DNA of 64,000 nucleotides from positions 22,640,385 to 22,704,384 of the forward strand of contig NC_049984.1 in the NCBI RefSeq assembly GCF_000003815.2, given 5' to 3'. The stretch's first letter is position 1. Every line of letters starts with the position of its first letter. Of the stretch, positions 1 through 12,300 are shown one piece after another. Position numbers and translations under genes: made by a program. The notes below the pieces were generated by a model. It did no database searches. It worked only from the letters and a program-made list of their open reading frames with translations, and had not been told where the DNA came from. The DNA comes from Branchiostoma floridae. Taxonomy: Eukaryota > Chordata > Leptocardii > Amphioxiformes > Branchiostomatidae.

Positions 1-148
1 GGGCTGACGGAGTCGGGCTGAAAAATTTGGGGTAAAGTCCCAATCTTTACTTTGGTGTTGGTTACGTAAAGTTTTGTCTTTTTTCCACAATGTCATTTAC
101 CAACATAGATGAACTTTCATGCTAAGACCTTTTCATATGTTTCCATAG

Positions 149-312
149 GTACAGCCTCTACTGCAGCAGGCCGCCCTCCCCAAGGGGAACCAGCTATAGG
201 GAAGAAGGTAGAAGAAGTAGCAGCCAAGGAGACAGAGGAGGAGGAGAGGACCAAACTGCCTCCACAGGTGGAAGAACAACCACCACCTGTGCTGCAGCCA
301 CACTCAGAACAG
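149..312 (+). CDS. ACIN1: ACIN1 exon, Glu/Pro-rich (first in window)
   Basis: The acceptor is ttccatag before 149 and the donor is gtcagc after 312. The exon enters with two bases of a split codon and leaves in phase 0. It encodes a low-complexity stretch with [19 protein letters not shown]. No folded domain is visible, which fits the disordered N-terminal half of acinus. Confidence 0.7.
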
Positions 313-3300
313 GTCAGCAAACAGAAAATTCTCTACTCTACGGCTCTAGGGCTGATAAAACAGTTGGACCTCTCTATGAGAAAGCATGTTAAAATACACT
401 AAAACAGGTTTCAGAAAAGTACTAACCCCAATTTCAATCTTGAAAATTTTTCTCCACCAGACAGTCACCAGGGTCATCTTTGTAAACGCCTCAAACTCTG
501 AGGAATCCCCGCTCTATCAGTCTATGAAAGAAACCTCACCATTGGCCCCAGTTTTCTCCTGATACCACCCATATGACCCAACAACTAAAATCATTCAAAT
601 CCACCTAAACTGCTAAACTGAGCAAAATTTGACCAAAATGGGAAAGCTTCTATAATGGTGCGGTCCAAAAAGTGGTCGGTTATTCTAATAACCGCCCACT
701 TTTCAGGTTACTGCCTGATAACCCATAGGAAATGATTTCTTTATACACAAATTAACTAATTCATGGTACAATTAAAAATCATGTTTGACAACCATACACC
801 ATGTTGTATGTTGCATTCTCTAGTGATGATTTGTGAATATGATAGAATATTGAGATGTTTGTTGTGACTGTGACCAGGCCCCCCAGGTGGCACCGGTACC
901 CTCCCCCCCTCGGCTGGAGCAGCAGAAGAGACAGGAACCCCCTCCGGAGGAACCCCCTACAAAACACCCCAGGTACCAGCTGCTGTTAGTGTTGTTTTTA
1001 GAATATGTGCAAGGATTTTGGCAGAAGTTATCATAGGAAGAGTCTTCATAATTAAATTGCTGGACACATGCCTGCTGCTAGCTCAGACAATGTAAACAAC
1101 AGAGAAAACCTTACACATGTGTTGAAATTCATCAAAATGACAGTTTTCAGATCCCTGAAGACCCAGTAAGCTATCAGAAAACTGCTAGAGGTTAATCAAG
1201 ACAAATTGCTGGGGGATTTTGTAACAAAAGTAGGCGGCTGAAAAATGTTAAGTAGGCGGAGAAAATCGCCGGCAGCCGGCTTGTTTTGACAAGGCTGGAT
1301 ATATATGTATAGACATAGATACACAGACATATATAGAGATAGATGGTTGCATAGATAGATATGTTAAATTATAGATACATAGATAGATTTATAGATAGAT
1401 ACATAGATTGATGCTACTTTATAAATAGATACATATATGGATGCAAAGATAGATACATTAGATAGATACATACCGGTAGATATGTAAATGCATAGATAGA
1501 CATGTAGATAGATACATAGATGACTGATGTCTTTGTTGACTATTGTACTTCTTTTTCTTCTCCATAGGTTACAGAGATCCAAGCCAGAAGTTGAGAAAGA
1601 AGAAGACAAAGCCCCAGAACCAGAGCTGCCCCCCCAGCCACATAAGGTATAATATAACACACTGCCTTCTGATTCCAACATGCCAAAGACTACTCTTCTG
1701 TTAATAAGCAAACTGTGGCACCCCCGTTCTTCTGAAATGGAACAGTCCATTATGAAAATGTTGTGATTTCCAATGTTTTAGTTTGTAATCTGTTGGAGAT
1801 TTGTGGCTGATTAACTATAATACGGTTTTGCTGGACATGCCATTTGTACTATATTCTGGTTTAATGTAAGTAGTAACACATTAAGTAACTTCAAGGCAAT
1901 GCTGAGTCAAGTATAGGGATGACAATACTGTGCACTTTTGTGTGCGCCCAAATGTTGGGTCTGTGCACCTAGTCTTTAACTATGGATGCACAGCAGTGCA
2001 ACTAGATATTTGTGGAGGGTTACGAAGGTAAAAGTACTATTGTACACTATTATACAGAATTTTCTTGACATTTTGAGTGTCAGAAAAAAACACTTAAGCA
2101 AGCCTTCTTATATTACTTGTGGTGGTCCTACGGGAATGCAAGTTTAACTTAGACTACAAGTTGGTTAAGAGGAATTAAAAGAAAGGAATACTGGTTAAGT
2201 ATATATGTATAAAAGAAGATCTTGCCATTTGCATAAAAGATGTTCTATTCAAGTTTGGAATCTGGCTCTTCCAAATTAGTTTTAGTCTGTAGAATATAGC
2301 TTCTAGTCAAAGACCCCCAAAATATGAATATTTGAAAACAAGTGTTGCATAGTCCGTGTAACACAAGCTCTGCTGTCTGGGGCTGTAACTGGCCCCTCCC
2401 TCTAGGAGGCTGTTGTATGTTGGGCAGGCTGCTATAAGCGAGATTTAATCAGTCTAAGTGTTGCATAAATCCAAAACGGTAATGTATAAAACAAAATTTA
2501 CAAAGTGGACTTCTTGGAGATGTATAAATAATGGGCTTCCAGCATGATTCAATTCATATTTATGTAATAAATCTGTAAGGTTAGGATAATTCTTTTAAAT
2601 AAGAAATGAGATTGTTGTCTGTTAAACCTTTTATGCTCGCTGTGTTGGCTTTTAAATTTGAAATTTAAATGGTTGTCTCATATGCTATAATGTTGCATCA
2701 CTAAATGTTGCTTAATGCTTTAGTTGTAGTACTAGGTATATTGTTAAAAAACGAGTCAAGTGCTGTGTTAAACCTAGTATGGCTACCAATTTGAAAGCAA
2801 AGTACTTCTTAGTAGGTTATGATTAGGGTTAGCTGTTGCTATATGTCAAAAAAGCTTGATGCTTTGTTGTTTTAATGATCCAAAGATTTTTGATAAAAGA
2901 AAGGTCTGAATCAAGCAGCTTGGGTAGTTCTAAGGACTAAGGAGGATCAGGAAAAATGTTGTGTTCCGGTCACAGCACTAAAGTTTGGGTCAGAAGGGGA
3001 TGGGGTTTTGTGCGCGTGAAAAAGTTGCGCGTGAAAAGTTGCGCGTGAAAAATCTGCGCGTGACAATATGCAAATTAGCTGATTCCCAAGGGATTCAAAA
3101 AGTTTTTGCAGTTTTATACTTAAAAGCTCAAACAAGATGGCACAAAATGGAACTAGGTGTCATATTGTTGCATTATAGAGTACAAAATCTCGATCTGAGT
3201 GTTTTTCAAGTGATTTTTAAATGTTAAGTTTTCACGCGCAAAAAAGTTTGAAATTTACGCGTGAAACAATCTTCTTCAAAAAAGGTGAAAGGAAGCTTCT

Positions 3301-6300
3301 AGAATTGAGAAAAGCCTCAAATTGTTACATTTTACAATATAAAACCTCATATGAGTAATTTTTCCATGTATTTCTGTCAAATTTACGTGATTTTGAAATG
3401 TTAAAATATGCAAATTAACCTATTCCCAAGGGATCTAAAAATCAGGGGTTTTTCAAACCCAAAATTCAGGTAACAGATGGAAAATTACGTCATAGGATCA
3501 AATTTTTCTGCCTTAGAATTTCCTGCTGCACATTTTCTGACATTTTTCAGGAACTTTATTTTTTCACGCGCAAATTTTTCACGCGCACGCGCAAATTCTC
3601 CACGCGCAGAAAACCCGTTTCCGTCAGAAGTAGGGATTCTTTTTTTTCTTTTTCTCCTTAGATTTTGGCTGAAGAGATTATAAAAGAAAGAAATACAGTT
3701 TAACAATGTAAAACTGAATTGCATCATCAGGACACTGGTATTTTCAACATATTGTAGGGTCAGCAGGGTTTTGCTAGCTATACAGTTGGTCTGGTAACCG
3801 GAAGCACAACATTTTTCCCTAGGACTAAGTTCTAACCATAACTGTCTTCCAGTTCATGTAGATGTTCAAAGTTAATACTGGTACATAGAATTTGTACTTA
3901 ATCCAGTGCTACATGTAAATCTCTGAATACTAAGGCATTTCTTAAACTTGATTTTTCAGTATTTCATCCTAAAAGGACTCAAGCCATAATTAATTTCATT
4001 TACTTTGACAATGTTCTTTGAAGTCATATTATATATCTTCTGGCCTTCTACCAACATAGATGAACTTTCAAGTTATACTTCATATTGAAGACCATGTAGT
4101 TGCCTAGATTTAAAAGAGTGAAGGAATCTTTGCCATCTATGTCTTCCTGACTAGGTTGATGTTACAACAAGGTCAAAAGCCATTTATTGCAACAGGGCTC
4201 GAAATACTTGTTTCTGCATACCTGCACTGGTGCAGGTAACATTGAAAATTACCTGCACCAGACAAATTTTACCTGCACCACTCTGAATTTACCTGCACCA
4301 CTCTGAAGTATGGATCATACTAAAATTTGCTAAAGGAACCATTGCTTTTTTTTTCTTTTTATACTTTATAGGTGATAACAGTCATAATAACATTTCACCT
4401 ACATCATACTTAGAGCATTTATGTATAAAAACCCTGTACATGGACCAGTGCAGGTTAGTGCAGGTAAAATTGGAGCTGTGCAGGTATTTATGATGTCACT
4501 GGTGTAGGTTAAGTGTAGGCTAAGACATCATAAATACCTGCACATGGTATTTCGAGCCCTGTGCAAGCATATCAATGCATTACTGTGAAAATGAATTTCC
4601 AGTTCAAGACTCTTTGCGTTTAGAAGGTTGTTGAGTGGTACAATCAAACCTGTATAAGTGACCACCTCTACACAAAGACCACCTGACCTGGACAATGTGA
4701 CCACTTTTGGGCAATGCTTTAGATTAATTTGACATAAGCATTAAGAATCTTGTCTATAGTAACCACCTGTCCATATAGACAGGTTCTTATGGTTTTCTTG
4801 GGCAGTTTTGACTGTATGAAGTAACGGTAAGAAACATAGATGAAGGCTAGTCAGCAGGGCTTTAGCCAGCTCGAATTTTTTTTCCGTCAGCCAATTCCAG
4901 TCATCGTGAAAACCGCGAAAACTTATTTTCCCATGACACTACAAAGTAGTAAATGTTGCCATTGAGACCTTGAAAAACTGGTTTTTAATGAGATTATCGT
5001 ATGCAAAAGAGCGCCGACACACATTGTCAACAATCATAACAATAGTAAAACAAACAGTGCGTGGCTTTTACGGCCGTGGACGGCGTCCCCAACTCGCCTG
5101 TAGCTTCCACCAAGGATTTTTGTCCATTAAGGTTGACAGATTGCTTTTAAAATTTTTCCGTCAGACACAGCGAATTTCCGTCAATTGACGGAAAAACGAA
5201 CGCTGGCTAGAGCCCTGCTAGTCAACTAGGTAACAATATTCCAAATAGCAGTTACTTAATTATATGATCATGGTTTTGGACACAGAAGTTTCAGATACCA
5301 AAGGGAGCTAAAAAATAGAAAAATGCTAACACTTAAGTTCCAACACTGAATTAAAGTATAGGGACTTACCCCTCTAAATTTTCGGTCAATCTTCATCGAC
5401 CTTATTGACAAGATGACCCTTCTAAATGAAGTTCTATCTCCAGCAGTGACATCAGTAATTCAGTGTTGGAAGTAAAGTGTTAGTATTTTTCTATAATGTA
5501 CTCTACCAACACAGATGAAATTTCATGCCAACCAAAAGCAGCTGATTAACTCATTCACATTTACAGTCTACCTTGTCTTGACTATGACTTACTTTTATTT
5601 CTTATAATTGGACTATCAAAAATTTGTCTTTGTGCCCTTTGCAAATTCATAGTTTAGGTATAAAACCTTCTCTGCCTTGTCACTGACTAAATTGGAAAGA
5701 TAATGGGTGCTACATAATAAGTCTGACCGTCTCCAGGGTTCGAAATACACATACTTAACTTGCAATTTGCATGTAATTTTTGAGATTTGTACATGTATGT
5801 AAAAATATTCTGAACTTGCAATCTTGCATGTTGAAAATACCTGGCCTATAGTAAAAAATACTGAGGCCACGGTGCCTTTGTTTGACTGCCTGGGATCATC
5901 AGTAGGTGTTATGAATAATCAAATTTGGCTTTACTGCAAACTCGCATGCTGTTTATGTGGATATCTGTCCAAAATTGCAAGTACTGTCTATATTTTCATG
6001 CGCCGATTGCTGTCCGTCAAATGTGACAGAATGGGGAAAATTCTTATCCATCCTGAGCAGCAAAATTCCACCAATGGACGGAATGATGGATGCTGGCTAG
6101 ATCATTGCAGTATAGACTAGTTGTATTTTGCATGTAAATTTTTCAAATTGCACATAAAATTTTTGCCAACTTGCAATTTTGCATGTAGCAAAAAAGTATT
6201 TCGATCCCTGGTCTCTAAAGCTTGAGTAACCAGTTGCTTGAGTAACTGCTATTTGGTGTAACAATAAGAAAGTTAGACTCAAAGGCACTCTGTTCTCTCT

Positions 6301-9300
6301 GCTTGGACATGTGTAAGTCATGTACCAGTCACCACACTTTCCAAAATACTGTTCTGTTACTGATACCTTACTATACAGAGAAACTTCTGTTCACTGTGCA
6401 CTGACAACAGCAACTTTGTAAAGAAGTGGAAAGAACAATAAAGGCATTGAGAATGTGAAAAGCGTCTGTTTTTTTCATTCTGAATGCTTTTGTGTGCATG
6501 TGGAGAGTGCAGAGGCAAGCCTTCATGTAAATTTTAATTTGTAACATATACTTGCAACATAGCATTCCATCTTCCAAGATGCTTTACAAAATTTTAGCTA
6601 AGAAAGTGAAAAATCATGTTTTCTTAAATCATTATACCATTAAATTATGGGACAGACATGAAAATTGCTCCAGTTGTAGGTAATGATAACAGAGTTTAGT
6701 AATATTTATCTCGCATATGTAACAGATAATTTCAGGCAATAATTTTTATTTTTAACTATCTGGAAATAGACAATCCAGTAAGGCCATGCTGATTTGATAA
6801 TATCCTCTGGGAACCCCAAAGTAGTTACAAGCGAATGAAAAAACAAAAACATTTTGGGCCACAAAAAAATTGCCTTCAGTATGAAATCAAAGTGATCAGG
6901 AAGGTTGAACAAAATGACTAAACACGAGTATGGTATTTAGAAGAATTATTTTGTTCTTTCACATCTTCTTTGACGTTGGAAAGGACTGTCTGTGATTATC
7001 AGTTTCAGATTCTGTTTCCTGATTTTTGTTGTTCTAAGTTGCGGCAAATATTTGCTCATCTTGCAGCTACTTTGTACAATTTGCAGTATGGTCAAAAAGC
7101 ATATTTTTGAAATGAACAAAAATTTATGTGCGGATGATTGTCATCACTATAAGGAGAGAACCAAAACTTGTGAACACATACAATAGAAAACTGTTGTGCA
7201 TCGATCCAAGGCCCATGATTCTATCTCTATAAGTATAGCCATATGGCATGAGTGTGTAACACCTTGCCAATGATAACATGGTCTTCATGACACGGTGTCA
7301 CACGAGACCCAACAAAAGGAAAGCTAGCTCCACCTGTATGCATCACTCAATTGTAAGTTTATATCATTTTTGATTCCAGTAATTTCACTTTACCTTTGAA
7401 ATAATTCATAGTTATTGTATCTATTCTCATTTTTTTTTTTCTGGAAATTTTCCATATGTATATTCTTGGTAGTTTTTATCACCTTGCCCTTTTGGTTCGT
7501 GACAGCATTTGTATGCATACAGTCTAACTTGAATGATATAGCATTAGTTCAAAGGCTGACATACAGCAGATACCATTTGACTATTCCTCCCCTCCACCTT
7601 TTTAGGTATTTACTGATAAATATCATTATTGACTATTCGTGCCAACATCCTATATCAAGATTTACACAACAGCAAATAAAAAAATGCAACAATTTTTAAA
7701 ACCTCAATAAATGCTTGATTTGAGTTATAACATAATTTTTGACATTAAGATGATAGTATTTTTGTGGTTATGATTATAGGCTAAATGTCAGTCATATTGA
7801 GTTACTGGTGGATGGAGAGATACATGTACCAGCATGTCGAAAGGTCAGGGGTCATAGTCCTAGGATTTCGAACACAACAGCAGGTATATACAGTAATATA
7901 TAATCTTTAATGCAGTGGACAACTTCTGTGTGGGGTCAGATCTTACCAGCCATTTCAGATGAAATAGAGGGTAAGTATGTACGAAGAATAAGGGTCAGTT
8001 GAAATAATTAATGTTTTAAGTATATAGATTTTAGTAGTATGAAATTAGCTATGTTATTGATTCATACAGCTACATGTACATGATTCATAATGTTATTATT
8101 AGTACATATAGTATACATATAGACTTCAAATTTGGTTTTGTTTTTGATGCTGAATTTCCAAAAATCTAGGAGGCCAATGTGCTCTAAAAGGATTTTAAAA
8201 ATAGCACAAATCATTAAGTCATAACAACATGTTATTGTATACAGTATAGTATTTGTAACTTGATCTCAGTCGGATATATAGACCTGCATTTAAGAGTAAA
8301 ACATCATGTGAACGCGAGTATAGAAACATAGTCATACATTCTTCATGGGAAATACCTAATGGTAAAATCCACTGGTATAAGCATAACAACATGTTATTGT
8401 ATACAGTATAGTATTTGTAACTTGATCTCAGTCGGATATATAGACCTGCATTTAAGAGTAAAACATCATGTGAACGCGAGTATAGAAACATAGTCATACA
8501 TTCTTCATGGGAAATACCTAATGGTAAAATCCACTGGTATAAGCATGCCATGTCTGGGACATTTTTGATAGTCCAATGGTAATTGATATGCTAGACATGA
8601 AACACGTTGGCGTGCACAGACATCCCAGTCCTACCATGGGTAACGGGATGTATCAGCTTTATCCTATCTCCTACTTTTTCATAATTGTTTAGGCCTTTGA
8701 AACTGAATATATCATGGCGTAGATCTATAGGAAGTGTAGATACATCAGTGAGTCATTAACTTAATGTTGTACTTCTTCACATGGGAAAATAACCATAAAG
8801 GTACAGTTTGTTAGACAAACATACATATACTGGGTGCTAAAGAATAGCTCTTCATATTCTAAAACATAGGAATTATGGTAACATTGACAAGGCATAAAGT
8901 ATCCTTATAGAGCATATCAGAAAATTCTTTACAGCGGAACGTGATGGAAGTAGTGTCTAAACAAATAGTTGACCTTTGAACTCCTACACTACAAGTACAA
9001 CTCACTGTACAGCCAAACAGCCTTCTTCTAGAACATTCCAAACACCCCAAACAAAAGGCTAAAAGTCTGGTTTTCCGACACAAACATGAACAAAGGAAAC
9101 AACCATTACCTGAAACGTAAAGCTCCAAAATACCAATATTTCCAAAGAACAAGACTGAAAAAAACTTTTTTTCCACTTTGTTTTAAAAAAGGCCAGCTGA
9201 GTTGCAATATTGGATTTAGCGACCTTTGCCCTAATAGCATGGCTAGGTGGCTACATTGGATAACAAGTTCTCAGGGGTATTTTGATTTCTGGGAGATTAC

Positions 9301-12300
9301 AAAATATTGGGTATACAGGTAGTCACCCAGTGATTGGGAACATAGCACTATCTGGACTTGAAGGGCAAGTCAGGTACAAGTATCACAAAGGCAAACAACT
9401 GATTTTTCCTCAAGTCTTCTGATCTAGTGATAGCATAATGATATATTCATAAATATTATTGTGGTATATTGACATATACATTTATTGTTGCTACAATGTT
9501 TTGAATATGCTACATGTATATGTATCAGGATATTGTCATTAACTGGTGGCCAGTGGTTTGTTGGCAAACGTGCCAAGTGCCCTCATGTCTCCATTTTGAC
9601 TCACACAGTCACATGGAACTCATCAGTATGTTAAGGTGGGTTCGCACATGCGTATATATTCAAGTCCGTTTGAGGTGCTTATAACGCTCTTAGTCTCTAC
9701 CAGGCTCCACAGGTCGCGGGAAAAATAGTAGAAGTTGGATAAATATAGATATATAACATGCCAGATGAGTTAGCTGACCGAGAAGTATGGTTAGCGACCC
9801 AGCTAACTTCGCTGACATGTTACCTGTTTACGTTTGTCCAATTTCTATCATTTTTCCAACGACCTGTGAGGCCTGGTGGAGGCAAATACTCCCATGCGTG
9901 CCTCATACGGACTTAGAATCGTTAGATATATATGCAGGTGTGACCCCACCTTTAAACTTCAATTTGAAGGCTGCGCCAAGCAATGGTGTGTATTATAGTA
10001 CACTAAGCTAGCAGTGATGACAAATGGTAAAGATATTTACAGAATGGGACAACAAATAAGCATCTTATTCAAGTTGGTCTTTTGGTGTCTGTCATTTTCC
10101 TTAGGGCAATTTTGACTGGGTTCTAGTTCACACTGCAGCTGTGAGGATACTAACACTAACAGATGTGTACCACTATAGGTTTATGTGTGTAAATACTTAA
10201 TGTTTGGGACTACATCAGTTATTAGCGACACCTGTAGTTGCAGTGCAAAATACATGTAGGACCAGTCAGAAATTCCCTGAGGAAGGTGACAGATGGTCAC
10301 TGAAACAATTGAAGGAAGCACTGAGTTGTGTGGAATGAACTTAAGATGCAATGTAACTTTACGAAATTACAGTACATGTAATGTGTTTTTTTAATGCATT
10401 TTTTTTTATGAGCCATATATTCTGTTACTGATTTAATATTTTGTAAAGTCATTGCCAATGCAGATCTACTTAGACTTGAACCCGGCAGGTTTTGATTCTT
10501 CTTGAACGGATGTTATCTGCCTTCTTCCTTTCTTCTTTTTCTCTTTCCTTGAAATGTAGTTGACTTGTAGTGAGAGTGTATGGTTACCTTGTTTGTTGCA
10601 GGAAAAAGCAGAGGTTGCCGAGGTAGAACCCCTCCCTCAAACTGTCTCCCAACAGCAGGAAATACCCCCTGAGGAGACTCCCCCAGAAGCAGTAGCCGAG
10701 CCCCCTCAGCCCTTGCCAGGACCCCCCTCGGAACCCCAGGAGGTAGTGGTCGATCCTCCGCAACAAGAAGAGCCTAACCCTCCAGAAGAAGTTGAGGTTG
10801 ACCCCCCTAAAGAGGTCAAAGTTGACCCTCCAGAAGTAATAGAAGTTGATCCTCCAGAAGAAGTCAAAGTTGACCCTCCAGAAGAAGTCAAAGTTGACCC
10901 TCCAGAAGAAATAGAGGTTGACCCTCCAGAAGAAGTTAAAGTTGACCCTCCAGAAGAGGTCAAAGTTGACCCTCCAGAAGAGGTCAAGGTTGACATCTCA
11001 CAGGAGATACCAGTTGACCCCCCAGAAGAGCCTCCTGAGTTGAGCTACAGTCCAGAAGAGCCCACAGCTGAAGAGGTTGAGCCTGACCAACCAGAAGGCA
11101 CAGAAGCTAAACAGGTTATCGGTAGCCAATCAGAAAAGCAAGAGGAAGAAGAGGAGTCTGTTGAACAGCAGAAACAGCCTCCAGAAGAGAAACGGCAAGA
11201 AGAGGCTGCTGATCCAATGATCGAGGACCCTCCCTCTGGAAAAGAGTCAGAGAGAGAGGACGAGACCAAAGTGCAGCCTGAACCAGAAGCTTCCCCACAG
11301 GTAGTCTTACCTTGTACCTGCATGTGCAATAACAATATCTTACCTCGTTCCTGCTTGTGCAATATTCAGTGCCTTACCTTATTCTTGCATGTGCAACATC
11401 GGTGTCTTACCTTATTCCTGCATGTGCAATATCAGTGCCTTACCATACAATGATATATATATATATACAATTGTTTGTGAATGCATCTATTCAAGTGCAA
11501 TGAATGAGCATGTACAGCATGTATTGTTTCTCTTTTGCAGATACTTTGTTATTGTCTGTTGAGACGTATTTGCACTTCAATGCTATGCCTTCCAATTGCA
11601 TGAAATTTCTGATGCGCATGTCCTTGTCATTGAAAATCATGAACAATATCCTTTTCACAGGAGGAATTAATAACTTTTTCAGTTTTCTGTTCTTTCAATT
11701 GTCAAGTTTTAACCAATGACATTTCACCATCCATTGTATGTATAGGTTCCATCTTTGCATATTTTTCTTTCCGACTTACCAGTGATAATGTTCTGGTCAT
11801 GATTCAGTTTGCATGCTTGTAATTGTTCCAATTTGCATGGAAATCTTAACCCTCGTCCTCCGACCTAAGCCAGCATTGTTTCAGTTTTGACTTTTGTGAT
11901 CAGACATGTTTGCAGCTTACCCCATACTATCTGTTGTACGTCTTTGTTTACTTCATATCTATAACTTGCATTCAACTAAATGCTGCAATGTGCAAAAAAG
12001 CTACAATCAAGGATTGTTTGTAACACTCCCTCCATCTACTGTCTAACACTCTGTGTTGTCCACATTTCATTATCATATAATACTTTCTTACTGTTAATAA
12101 CTTCCTGTGCATTAAATCTAAATCAATTCACACTACACAAGCTCACTCACACTACAGTCACTATCCACATTCTAACACTTAATCAATTCTACAAAAAAGC
12201 TACAAAAAAACTCCATGTAATTATCATGGTTTCTCTGTAATGCCATGTACATTCTAACACTATGTCTAATAGATGTTTTATGTTACTCCAATTCGTAACG

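Larger units (their letters stand above)
1647..10601 (+). other. ACIN1 9-kb intron, transposon-rich
   Basis: I see no convincing coding exon here. It contains the CGCGTGAAA foldback (2975-3635), CAGGG elements (4193-4561, 5734-6210), two MITEs (4641-4814, 4855-5217), a GGCCA foldback (about 6776-7155), a 162-bp duplication (8221-8544) and a TTAA element (9631-9955). The remaining parts are AT-rich and unrecognised. Confidence 0.6.

Noticed and set aside
8221-8544. CRISPR-like array
   Set aside because: Only two long adjacent units, no spacers, in eukaryotic DNA. The 62-bp ACIN1 array also has no spacers.
8219-8551. 110-codon reverse frame made of two identical halves
   Set aside because: It is a by-product of a 162-bp tandem duplication.
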